Assembly (NCBI GenBank): GCA_030650265.1
Contig: JAUSEJ010000936.1
Span: forward strand, 1-14,783
Direction of reading: 5' to 3'
DNA length: 14,783 nucleotides
Source: Dehalococcoidia bacterium
Lineage (GTDB): Bacteria; Chloroflexota; Dehalococcoidia; JACPQF01
Shown: piece by piece, positions 1-6,541 of the stretch
Position numbering within the stretch: the first letter of the stretch is position 1
Layout of the letters: the number at the start of each line of letters is the position of its first letter
Notes under the pieces: generated by a model
The model's database searches: none
Seen by the model: only the letters and a program-made list of their open reading frames with translations
Told to the model about the DNA's origin: nothing
Position numbers and translations under genes: made by a program

Positions 1-44
1 GAGGCCGCCTAGAGGCAAAACCAACGCTCGGGGGAGCCGTATTT

Positions 45-743
45 TCAGAGTAGGAGCAATCTCTTCTTTATGGCATCAATTGCGCCCCCAACCCTGACTT
101 GGCCTTTGCCCCATACTCCCACGCTCTCGGTCCAGCCAGTCAAAACATCGGTGGCATTGAGCGTGTTGATGTAGAAACCCCCTGTGCTCTCACCACAATG
201 GGCCACGAGGTCTATCTCCAGAAATCCTGCCTTATGTTCATTCCAGTCGGCAAAGGTACGCACCGGTATCAACTCCTTCAGCAACGTTCCCGGCTTAGTA
301 GTGCTCAGCCCTCGCCTTACCTGTACTCTTCGATAGGGACGTATCATACGGTCCATGGTGGAACTGCTCATAGAGCGAAGCTCCACTTCGGCTTCGGAAT
401 CTATTACCAACTCACCATGGCGCCTCAAGGCCTCGATGAGCCGAGGCATGAATGGCCGCAATCTCTTCGAGCATATCCAATCGGCACTCTCCCAAGCTAT
501 CCTCAAGGCGGATACCGCCGAAGGTGAATAAATATGGGGACGACCTTGTCTATGTTCACCACTTCGGTTACGGTCCCCTTTGGGAATTGCTCCCAAAAGC
601 CGCACAGCTGATTTCCGATGATAGCCAGTTGTCATCACAAATTCATTGAGAATCCCCCGTCGTTCCGCTCGACCGGCCTTCTTGTATCGCTGCCTAATTG
701 CCGATGCAAATTCGTGTACGCTGCTTCTTGACATACTTTCCAC
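45..743 (-). pseudogene. Truncated DDE (rve-type) IS transposase, N-terminal part
   Basis: About 232 residues with the look of the N-terminal half of an integrase-catalytic-domain transposase. The N-terminus is basic and probably binds DNA (RYKKAGRAERRGILNEF, then GYHRKSAVRLL). The first catalytic Asp lies in LEIDLVAHCG near residue 177, followed by the TLNATDVLTGWTE segment. The frame ends just after VWGKGQVRVGGAIDAIKKRL, where relatives continue into the second catalytic Asp (a DNG motif) and a later Glu. Neither is present, and the other two frames of bases 1-44 do not restore them, so the enzyme should be inactive. The start is GTG at 743, preceded by GAAGGAG at good spacing; ATG at 734 is an alternative. 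Truncation is seen in the sequence. The family assignment is from recall, and the exact IS family (481-like or unclassified) is uncertain. Confidence 0.75.
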
Positions 744-753
744 CGCAGTCTCC

Positions 754-813
754 TTCGGTAACAGTAGTTATGATGCAACGATACGCCTTTCGGTAACACT
801 TATTATGATGCAA
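754..813. repeat. Two 25-bp direct repeats at the upstream IS end
   Basis: Copies at 754-778 and 789-813 share the blocks TTCGGTAACA and TATGATGCAA and differ at only 3 of 25 positions, with a 35-bp period. They lie directly upstream of the transposase start. This is the usual place for transposase-binding repeats at an IS terminus, so the outer end of the element is probably near 813-815. The other end is not in the window. Confidence 0.7.
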
Positions 814-842
814 TTCGGGCCATTTCCTTAACGCGTCGGTTG

Positions 843-855
843 CGCTATAATAGCG
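843..855 (+). promoter_or_regulatory. TATAAT -10 box inside a perfect palindrome, upstream of the dehydrogenase
   Basis: TATAAT (846-851) is embedded in the perfect inverted repeat CGCTAT-A-ATAGCG (843-855). The -35 position (about 823-828, TTTCCT) is a poor match. A second hairpin (GCTAA-GGTG-TTAGC, 873-886) would lie in the leader. The palindrome could be an operator covering the -10 box. Both promoter activity and regulation are inferred. Confidence 0.4.
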
Positions 856-961
856 GGAGCAACTGTCGGCAGGCTAAGGTGTTAGCTTGTATGGTCGTTA
901 TCACGCTAGCCCGGCAGCGGCGCCGTCGGTGCTCCGGCAAGTTTTGGAGTGAGGTTAAAGC

Positions 962-2044
962 ATGGATAGAGTGAACGTTCTCGTTCTGGCGCAAAACGTC
1001 AGAGATTCAGACCTCGCGGTAATCGCCGCCATCGATCCGAGAGTTAACCTGCTGGATGGTCGGAGCATCTTCGACGCCGAATATGCTCGGACCTGGCCGC
1101 CAGAAACTATCAGACGATTGCTCGGCGCTTTCAGTGCGGGCGAGGGCGACGAGGGGCAACCCAGGGCCTTGCAGGCGGAGAGGGACGACCTGCTGGGCCA
1201 AACGGACGTCATTATTATGAGTATCCCCTATCCCACTACGCTGGTGAGCAGGGCGCCCCGTCTCAAGTGGGTCCATCAGACGCCGGCTGGCGCTTCGAAT
1301 CTGCGGTTCGGTGATATCTGGGGAAGCCCGGTGCCGGTGACGACGTCCCGCGGCTGGACTAATAGCACAGCCCACGCGGAGTGGGTGATAGGGGCCATGT
1401 TGATTTTTGCCAAAGATTTCCCGCAATCCTTCAAGGACAGGCAAGGCGGCGTTCCCGAAAGAAGGCACTACCGGCCTCGCTTGCTGGTGGGGAAGACCGT
1501 AGGCATTGTCGGTCTTGGTGGCATTGGCAAAGAGGTTGCCAGGTTGGCCAGAGCGCTGGGATTGCGGGCCATCGCCACCAAACGCTCGGTTTCTGGCCGT
1601 ATTCTCGACGCCGAAGGTGTGGATGAGCTTTTTCCGCCGGCAGAACTGCACCAGCTTCTCGCTCAGAGCGATTTCGTGGTCATCTCGACGCAGTGGACGC
1701 CCGAAACCGAGAAGCTGATTGGCAGGGAAGAGCTGAAAGCAATGAAACGAACCGGCTATCTGATCAACGTGGCTCGCGGCGAAATCGTGGATGAGGCGGC
1801 GCTCTGCGAGGCCCTGCGCGAGGGAACGATCGCCGGAGCAGCCCTCGATGTGCGGGAGGGTGAGAATCTCAGGCCGCCCAGTGAGACTCTCCTTACCTCG
1901 CCCAATCTGATTTACACTCCTCACATTTCGGGGGGAACGGATGTCCGCACTCACCGCGGTATCGAGCTCTTCTGCCAAAACCTGGCCAGGTTCCTCGCGC
2001 GGCAGGAGTTGGTGAACCTGGTGGATTGGGAGAGAGGGTACTAA
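962..2044 (+). CDS. D-isomer-specific 2-hydroxyacid dehydrogenase
   Basis: A 360-residue NAD(P)-dependent dehydrogenase of the D-2-hydroxyacid family, expected to interconvert a 2-keto acid and a D-2-hydroxy acid in the cytoplasm. The Rossmann dinucleotide loop is VGLGGIG (G184, G186, G189). The catalytic set is present: Arg272 in NVARGE, Glu301 in DVREGE, His321 in TPHISGGT. The N-terminal substrate domain is split around the nucleotide-binding domain, as usual for the family, and is not similar enough to a named member for me to assign a substrate. Start is ATG at 962 with GGAGTGAGG at 946-954. The residue after the Rossmann strand is in ATKR, and the basic residues here would favour NADP over NAD as in glyoxylate/hydroxypyruvate-reductase-like members, but this is weak inference. 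It is flanked by an IS remnant and a decayed cluster, with no metabolic partner nearby. Confidence 0.92.
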   Translation: MDRVNVLVLAQNVRDSDLAVIAAIDPRVNLLDGRSIFDAEYARTWPPETIRRLLGAFSAGEGDEGQPRALQAERDDLLGQTDVIIMSIPYPTTLVSRAPRLKWVHQTPAGASNLRFGDIWGSPVPVTTSRGWTNSTAHAEWVIGAMLIFAKDFPQSFKDRQGGVPERRHYRPRLLVGKTVGIVGLGGIGKEVARLARALGLRAIATKRSVSGRILDAEGVDELFPPAELHQLLAQSDFVVISTQWTPETEKLIGREELKAMKRTGYLINVARGEIVDEAALCEALREGTIAGAALDVREGENLRPPSETLLTSPNLIYTPHISGGTDVRTHRGIELFCQNLARFLARQELVNLVDWERGY

Positions 2045-2093
2045 CACGAGCCTCACACGGGCGGTCCATGTGGGAAATGCTATTGGGAAATCC

Positions 2094-2121
2094 TTGACTT
2101 CTTACGCGACGGCAGTATAAT
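2094..2121 (+). promoter_or_regulatory. Sigma-70-type promoter of the broken surface-protein cluster
   Basis: TTGACT (2094-2099) and TATAAT (2116-2121) are separated by 16 bp, near consensus. Transcription should start around 2128 and run into the three broken genes at 2179-3713. The promoter is intact although the genes it serves are not. Confidence 0.75.
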
Positions 2122-2178
2122 GGCCACAATTTGGCCGTTCGCCAGTGCGGCTGAGTGTGAAACAGAAGAACAGAAGCT

Positions 2179-2922
2179 TTGGCCGGCTTATTGGCCAAGA
2201 AGGGGGAACAAGCGACCGAGCCACATGCTTCGGACCATCGCGTCATCGTCGAGATTCGCTTCAGCAGGCGGCTGGCCTTTGGGATGTTGGCGGTCATGGT
2301 CGCGGGCGTCGGGCTTTTCTGGGGTTCTACTGCTCTGGCCCGGCTGGGCGAGGCCATTCTTTCTCCTTCGCCGGCCATGACCGCTTCTACGGTTGTGTCG
2401 TATCAGGGGAAGGTGTCCGTGGGGAGCACACCATTCAATGGTACGGGCTAATGCAAGTTTGCCGTTGTCGGTCCACAGGGGACCACGGCCTACTGGTCGA
2501 ACGATGGAATCGGCCTGGTCACCGCTCCTTTTACGCCGACCAACGCCGTCGCTTTGAGCGTAAGCAACGGTCTGTTCGACGTTCTCCTTGGCGATACCTC
2601 TCAGGCGAATATGACGCAGCCCCTTGAGCCCGATGTGTTCTCGGCGCCAGACCGGCTGCTACGGGTCTGGTTTAGCGACGGCGCGAGCGGCTACCAGCGG
2701 CTTTCTCCCGATATCACCGTGGCTTCTGCCCCTGATGCCCTGAGCGCCGAGTTTGCCCGGACGACGACGAATCTGGAGATGATAGCTCTGCTGAAGTGGT
2801 ATACGGCCTACAGCAGCACCCTGAGTGACTTCCAGGTTGCCCCTAACCCCCGAGGCGTGGCCTTTGACGGCGCCAACATGTGGGTGACGAACTGGTACAG
2901 CAATACAATGAGCAAGCGATAG
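2179..2922 (+). pseudogene. Exported protein with N-terminal VSYQGKV module and one beta-propeller repeat; in-frame TAA
   Basis: A single 248-codon reading frame interrupted only by TAA at 2449-2451 (codon 91). Similarity to one protein type continues across it: VSYQGKVSVGSTPFNGTG before the stop, then KFAVVGPQGTTAYWSNDG, SNGLFDVLLGDTS and DRLLRVWFSDG. Relatives as I recall them have GYFKFA where this gene has G-stop-C-KFA. The N-terminus (LAFGMLAVMVAGVGLFWGS) is a signal or anchor helix. The C-terminus reaches one NHL-like blade (NPRGVAFDGANMWVTNWYSNT) and stops at SKR, where relatives usually carry several blades, so it is probably also shortened. Start uncertain: TTG at 2179 is the first possible after an upstream in-frame stop, with a poor ribosome site; ATG 2284 is an alternative. 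Function unknown, probably surface-associated. Readthrough or a sequencing error cannot be excluded. Confidence 0.72.
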
Positions 2923-2931
2923 GAGGAGGCT

Positions 2932-3214
2932 GTGAAACGCATAGCGTTCGTCATATTGCTCTTGATCCTTGTGAGCCATGCGCCAGGCCGCATGGAGGAA
3001 AGCTCGTCTTCGTCCTACGGCGTGTCGTCGGCGGTTCTGGCCGCGGGCGGAGAAGCGACATCCTCGGCCAGCCTCTGTAGGGTAGGGCATCGTCCGCGAC
3101 CTACACCGTGGGCAGCGGCGTTTGGTCCGGATCGAGTCACTCTTCCGGGTGTTCTTGCCAGTGGTCATGAAGAACCATTCATTGAATGGTGCGACGCTAG
3201 TCAACAAGGGATGA
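2932..3214 (+). pseudogene. Small exported repeat protein, broken by frameshifts and an amber stop
   Basis: Begins with GTG at 2932 behind a strong AGGAGGAGG, and encodes a signal peptide (MKRIAFVILLLILVSH) followed by SSSYGVSSAVLAAGGEA. The expected continuation lies in other frames. From 3057 a second frame gives DILGQPL, TAG at 3078-3080, then GRASSATYTVGSGVWSGS. From about 3140 a third frame gives LFRVFLPVVMKNHS and ends with TGA at 3212-3214, five bases before the next ATG. These pieces in this order (SSSY..., LGQPL, YTVGSGxW, FLPVVxKN) match a type of small exported protein I know from Chloroflexota, so this is one gene with two frame changes and one nonsense codon. The translation in the starting frame alone would run to 3231 as an unrelated tail. 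Function unknown. Confidence 0.68.
3174..3190. repeat. Perfect 8-bp inverted repeat ahead of the lipoprotein gene
   Basis: ACCATTCA-T-TGAATGGT is a perfect palindrome around one central base, 28 bp upstream of the ATG at 3219. It could be an operator or a chance feature in the tail of the preceding pseudogene. A shorter similar palindrome, ACCATT-C-AATGGT, occurs at 2430-2442. Confidence 0.35.
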
Positions 3215-3218
3215 AAAC

Positions 3219-3713
3219 ATGCGTTGGCTGACCATCATGGCGATTGTCTGTGTTCTGGTTATCTCCGGCTGTTCTTCGTTGACGAACGGCGCTGCAAGCG
3301 GGAATTCTGCCCAGGGTGGCGCATCCGACCCTAAGTCGTCGGTTATGGTCGACGCAGTTTAGGTGACGGTCGACGGTAAACCGCTCGACATCTCCGGCGA
3401 TCTGAAAGTGGTGCGCGAGAGTGCCAGCGGGAATAGACTTCTCTATGTTGGTAGAAACGCCAATCCATCCGCGCTTGCGGGCGAGAACGGCGTGCTGCTG
3501 CAACTACAAACTGCGCCGGGCAAGGACGGCTTCTCGACTAACGATGTTGCGGTCGTTACCTTAACTGTCTGGAAGGGTGTCGACTTCTACTATGTCTCCG
3601 TGGGGGCGATACCTTGCCAGCCAGTAAAGGGACTTGCTCTGTCGGAGGCCTCCGGGAAGCTGTCGGGGTCGTTCGAGGCGGACTTGAACGGGACGCTGGG
3701 CAAGCTACGGTGA
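3219..3713 (+). pseudogene. Putative lipoprotein interrupted by an in-frame amber codon
   Basis: The frame from ATG 3219 (AAGGGA upstream at good spacing) encodes a lipoprotein signal peptide with hydrophobic core IMAIVCVLVISGC; the lipobox is ISGC with Cys18. A Ser/Gly/Ala-rich linker follows, then TAG at 3360-3362 (codon 48). The same frame continues without another stop for 116 codons: VTVDGKPLDISGDLKVV, RLLYVGRNANPSALAGENG, VAVVTLTVWKGVDFYYVSVG. This should be the folded extracytoplasmic domain, of a family I do not recognise. TAG is directly followed by GTG, so restarting there is conceivable, but the product would lack its export signal. A nonsense mutation in a lipoprotein gene is the simplest reading. 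Third member of the broken cluster begun at 2179. Confidence 0.68.
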
Positions 3714-3787
3714 CGGGTGGACTTCGGTGTAGCGTTGCCCAAATAGGCCCGGCGACGACGGTGATCGGCCATATTCTCTAATCAGGC

Positions 3788-3805
3788 GGCGCCTGGCGCC
3801 ATTTT
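3788..3805 (+). terminator. Possible intrinsic terminator after the lipoprotein pseudogene
   Basis: GGCGC-CTG-GCGCC followed by ATTTT. The stem is short but GC-only and the T-run is short. It would separate the surface-protein cluster from the xseA promoter that begins five bases later. The stretch 3714-3879 holds no gene. Confidence 0.4.
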
Positions 3806-3809
3806 CCCC

Positions 3810-3838
3810 TTGACGCGAATGACTCCTGCTGGTATATT
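3810..3838 (+). promoter_or_regulatory. Sigma-70-type promoter of the xseA operon
   Basis: TTGACG (3810-3815) and TATATT (3833-3838) with a 17-bp spacer, 41 bp upstream of the GTG start of xseA. A short leader of about 35 nt is expected. Confidence 0.7.
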
Positions 3839-3879
3839 GACCAAGGTCCAGGAATCGGTGTCTCCCAAGGGAGTTTTTT

Positions 3880-5055
3880 GTGCAGATCTATACCGTGGGT
3901 CAGGTGGCGCGTTACCTAAAGGACCTCCTGACCAACGATCCAGCCCTCGTCGACCTCTGGTTGACAGGAGAGCTTTCAAACGTTTCACAATCGCCGGCGG
4001 GGCACGTCTTCTTCACGTTGAAGGATCGGGACTGCCAGCTTAAGTGCGTTATGTTTCGTCGACCAGGCCGCTTCTTTCCGGCTGCCAATGGCGACGCCGT
4101 GGTAACCCACGGGCATATCGCCTTGTATGAGGCAGGCGGAACTTTGCAGTTCTATGCCGACCTGATCCAACCAGAGGGCGTCGGGCTTCTCCACTTGCAG
4201 TTCGAACAATTGCGGGCTAAGCTAGAGGCGGAAGGACTGTTCGAGGCAGCGCGCAAACGTCGACTACCGCTGTTTCCCAAACGAATTGGCGTAGTAACAT
4301 CCCCGACTGGCGCCGTCATTCGCGATATCCAAAACGTCGTCGGGCGTCGTTATCCCCTGGCTGAGTTGGTCATTGCGCCGACGCCGGTGCAGGGTGATGA
4401 CGCGGTTGCGGGCATAGAGAGCGCCATCGAGGCGCTGGTTCAGTTGGGAAACATCGACGTCATTATCGTGGCACGCGGCGGCGGCTCGGTCGAAGATCTT
4501 CAGGCTTTCAACGACGAGAGGGTGGCGCGGGCCATTTTCGGTTGTCCGATTCCCGTCGTAAGTGGCGTGGGCCATGAGACAGACTATACGATCGTCGATT
4601 ACGTCGCTGACCTTCGGGCCCCAACCCCATCGGCAGCGGCGGAGTTGGCAGTACCAGACAGTATGGATCTCAAGTATCAGGTCGAGGCAAGGCAGCGACA
4701 TATCGTGGCGGCGATGTCGGACCTGTTGATTAGACGCCAGAATGCGATGAAGGCTGCTCTGGCCACCTTGCGGCGTTTCGCCCCGGACCTTGCCAATCAA
4801 CGGCTGCGAGTCGACGACCTGGTCCGGCGAATGGCGGCGAAGGTGGATAACAATCTGATGATGGAAAAGGAAAGGGTGAACAGCCGCGTCCTTCAGTTGA
4901 CGTCGTTGAGCCCGCTGCTTACTCTCTCCCGGGGCTATGCCGTGGTCAGACGTAAGGATCAGGGTGGGATCGTTCGCAGTGTGGAGGAGGTCAAAAGGGG
5001 CGATAATCTGGAAGTGAGGGTCAGCGACGGTTCTTTCGAAGTCTCGGTGAGGTGA
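3880..5055 (+). CDS. xseA: Exodeoxyribonuclease VII large subunit
   Basis: A 391-residue catalytic subunit of exonuclease VII, which degrades single-stranded DNA from either end to short oligonucleotides in repair and recombination. The N-terminal OB-fold (about 1-95) shows LWLTGELSNVSQSPAGHVFFTLKD without its edges missing. The catalytic domain carries PKRIGVVTSPTGAVIRDI, VARGGGSVEDLQAFNDE (197-213) and SGVGHETDYT (228-236; His232, Asp235), followed by APTPSAAAELAVP. A helical region then leads to the C-terminal LSPLLTLSRGYAVV segment. It is shorter than the E. coli protein (about 456 residues), mainly in the helical part. Start is GTG at 3880 with AAGGGAG at 3866-3872. The stop overlaps the region of the next start, so translation of the small subunit is probably coupled. 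Confidence 0.96.
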   Translation: MQIYTVGQVARYLKDLLTNDPALVDLWLTGELSNVSQSPAGHVFFTLKDRDCQLKCVMFRRPGRFFPAANGDAVVTHGHIALYEAGGTLQFYADLIQPEGVGLLHLQFEQLRAKLEAEGLFEAARKRRLPLFPKRIGVVTSPTGAVIRDIQNVVGRRYPLAELVIAPTPVQGDDAVAGIESAIEALVQLGNIDVIIVARGGGSVEDLQAFNDERVARAIFGCPIPVVSGVGHETDYTIVDYVADLRAPTPSAAAELAVPDSMDLKYQVEARQRHIVAAMSDLLIRRQNAMKAALATLRRFAPDLANQRLRVDDLVRRMAAKVDNNLMMEKERVNSRVLQLTSLSPLLTLSRGYAVVRRKDQGGIVRSVEEVKRGDNLEVRVSDGSFEVSVR

Positions 5056-5060
5056 GGAAA

Positions 5061-5276
5061 ATGGATATTCAGCCCAAGATTTCCTTTGAGGATAACTTTG
5101 TGGCGCTCGAACACCTGGTGGAGGCGCTGGAAAAGGGCGGCCTTGCCCTGGAGGAAGCGATCGTCCTTTACGATCGAGGCATGCGTTTGGCCAAAGAGTG
5201 CAACGATCAACTCGAGGCGGCCGAACTGAAGGTCACTCAGCTTCGGGCCGGCTTTGGCGGCGCCGAAAATTCTTAA
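5061..5276 (+). CDS. xseB: Exodeoxyribonuclease VII small subunit
   Basis: A 71-residue helical-hairpin protein matching the XseB family: ISFEDNFVALEHLVEALEKG, then LALEEAIVLYDRGMRLAKECNDQLEAAE in two stretches typical of the family. Several copies bind the helical arm of XseA and regulate its nuclease. ATG at 5061 has GGTGAGG at 5046-5052 at good spacing. A GTG at 5052 overlapping the xseA stop (GTGA) would add MRK and cannot be excluded. It follows xseA with 5 bp between stop and start, as in most genomes. Confidence 0.93.
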   Translation: MDIQPKISFEDNFVALEHLVEALEKGGLALEEAIVLYDRGMRLAKECNDQLEAAELKVTQLRAGFGGAENS

Positions 5277-5288
5277 TAGAAAGGCTGA

Positions 5289-5723
5289 ATGGATAGTTTA
5301 CTTAGTAACCGATTGCTAATTATACCTCTCATCGCCTGGTTCACATCGCAAGTGTTCAAAGTCGTGATTGGTTTTGCCATAGAGAAAAGGCTCGATTTGA
5401 GCATCGTGATTTATCCTGGGGGAATGCCGAGTTCTCACGCGGCAATTGTGACCTCCCTTGCCGTGGCCGTTGGCAAGATTGGCGGTTTTGATTCACCTCT
5501 TTTTTCCGTTGCTGCGGTCATTGCTGCCGTCGTGATGTACGATGCGGCCGGCGTACGGCGCGCGGTGGGAATACAGGCTGGCGTTCTGAACCGTTTGCTC
5601 GATGAGTACTTCAAGACCCACAATTTCAGCGAGAAGCGTCTACGCGAGTTGGTCGGTCATACGCCGCTTCAGGTCTTTGCCGGAGCAGCCTGGGGATTCA
5701 TCGTTGCCTGGCTGGGAGCGTGA
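5289..5723 (+). CDS. Divergent PAP2 family membrane protein (DUF212)
   Basis: A 144-residue integral membrane protein of the divergent PAP2/DUF212 family. The conserved motifs are YPGGMPSSHAAIVTSL (residues about 42-57), MYDAAGVRRAVGIQAGVLN (about 84-102) and LVGHTPLQVFAGAAWGF (about 122-138). The hydrophobic stretches at LLIIPLIAWFTSQVFKVVIGF, AIVTSLAVAVGKIGGF, FSVAAVIAAVVMYDAAG and the C-terminal VFAGAAWGFIVAWLGA suggest four membrane segments. The family is related to lipid phosphatases of the PAP2 superfamily, but its substrate is not established. AAAGG lies just before the ATG. The stop overlaps the GTG start of the HD gene, so the two are probably translationally coupled. Confidence 0.9.
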   Translation: MDSLLSNRLLIIPLIAWFTSQVFKVVIGFAIEKRLDLSIVIYPGGMPSSHAAIVTSLAVAVGKIGGFDSPLFSVAAVIAAVVMYDAAGVRRAVGIQAGVLNRLLDEYFKTHNFSEKRLRELVGHTPLQVFAGAAWGFIVAWLGA

Positions 5724-6541
5724 ATCGAGTGTACGAGGTTACTACCAGGCTGACTGATACATGTAAGCTTGTCGAGGCGCTAATCGGCACGTCCCCGGTG
5801 AAAGATCTTTGGCAGGTCCGGGACGGGGGGATGCCGGTCTTCGTCCACACCGTCGACGTTACTCTTCTGGCCATAGAGAACATTTCTGATTGGCAGTTGC
5901 GCTACGGTTCCCTGGACCTCGCGGCTGTTACCCTTGGTAGCTTGCTCCACGATCTGACCAAGGCAACCTGCCGGGCCCATCGCCAGTTCACCCATAGTTG
6001 GGTTATGTGCAATCAGCCGGATATCGCCGTGAAGGAGGCGATGGATGCCCTGGACGCCGTGCAATTATCTACGGGTCTGCCCATTGATTTTCAGTTGGCG
6101 GACCACGTGTCGCATATCGTGGCATCCCACCACGGCCAATGGGGAAAGGTCAATCCGGCGACGCCCGAGGCGGCCCTCGTCCACTGGTGTGACATCTACT
6201 CTTCGCAGCACCATCGATTGACCCCCGTCGACGCCAACGACGTCCTGCCATTGCTAGCGGATGGTTTGACGAAGACCAAGGCAGCGAGGTTTCTGGGCAT
6301 CAGTGTCTCGACGGTGAATAGCAGGCTTTCCGAATCTTGCGCCGTGGAGGGGCTTTGCTCTTTCGACGACCTTGTCTCCTTGTGGACGTCTCGCGGGTGG
6401 GTGCGTTCCGGCTCGCCGGAGAGAATAGCCCAACTTAGGAGAGCGCGGTGGCTGATGGAGGAAGCGGTGAACGCTTCTCAATTGATTTCGAGTGCCCTGT
6501 TAGCGCTAGAGAGTGTGGCGAGTGGATATAATAAGAGTTGA
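5720..6541 (+). CDS. HD-domain phosphohydrolase with an internal helix-turn-helix
   Basis: A 273-residue protein with an HD metal-dependent phosphohydrolase domain: His43, His77-Asp78 in LLHDLTKA, His137-His138 in VASHHGQWG, and Asp158 in VHWCDIYSSQ. The HHG.W...TPEAALVHWCD pattern resembles HD domains of the YhaM/HDIG type, acting on nucleic acids or nucleotides. After the HD domain, about residues 178-202, GLTKTKAARFLGISVSTVNSRL is a typical helix-turn-helix, followed by a 70-residue helical tail (SLWTSRGWVRSGSPER...). HD plus HTH suggests a nucleotide-sensing regulator or nucleic-acid-directed hydrolase; the substrate is unknown. GTG at 5720 overlaps the previous stop (GTGA); GTG 5729 has better spacing to GGGAG at 5714-5718 and may be the true start. 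The C-terminus overlaps the PHP gene. Confidence 0.82.
   Translation: MNRVYEVTTRLTDTCKLVEALIGTSPVKDLWQVRDGGMPVFVHTVDVTLLAIENISDWQLRYGSLDLAAVTLGSLLHDLTKATCRAHRQFTHSWVMCNQPDIAVKEAMDALDAVQLSTGLPIDFQLADHVSHIVASHHGQWGKVNPATPEAALVHWCDIYSSQHHRLTPVDANDVLPLLADGLTKTKAARFLGISVSTVNSRLSESCAVEGLCSFDDLVSLWTSRGWVRSGSPERIAQLRRARWLMEEAVNASQLISSALLALESVASGYNKS

Noticed and set aside
99..831. Open frames on the plus strand across the transposase
   Set aside because: They are antisense to the transposase, have no domain-like sequence and no ribosome binding sites.
1007..2056. A long minus-strand open frame (349 codons) opposite the dehydrogenase
   Set aside because: It is a shadow of a GC-rich gene; the plus-strand frame has the full set of catalytic motifs.
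2145..2627. A 160-codon plus-strand frame overlapping the first broken gene
   Set aside because: Composition is Arg-rich and without structure, as expected of an out-of-frame reading; the conserved module is in the frame of 2179.
2449..3362. Genome-wide recoding of TAA or TAG as sense codons
   Set aside because: The intact genes use TAA, TAG and TGA as ordinary stops (for example TAA for the dehydrogenase and lon, TAG for trigger factor and hsdR, TGA for xseA) and contain no internal stops, so recoding is unlikely.
3201..3503. A minus-strand open frame opposite the lipoprotein
   Set aside because: No ribosome binding site or recognisable motif; the plus-strand frame has a signal peptide and lipobox.
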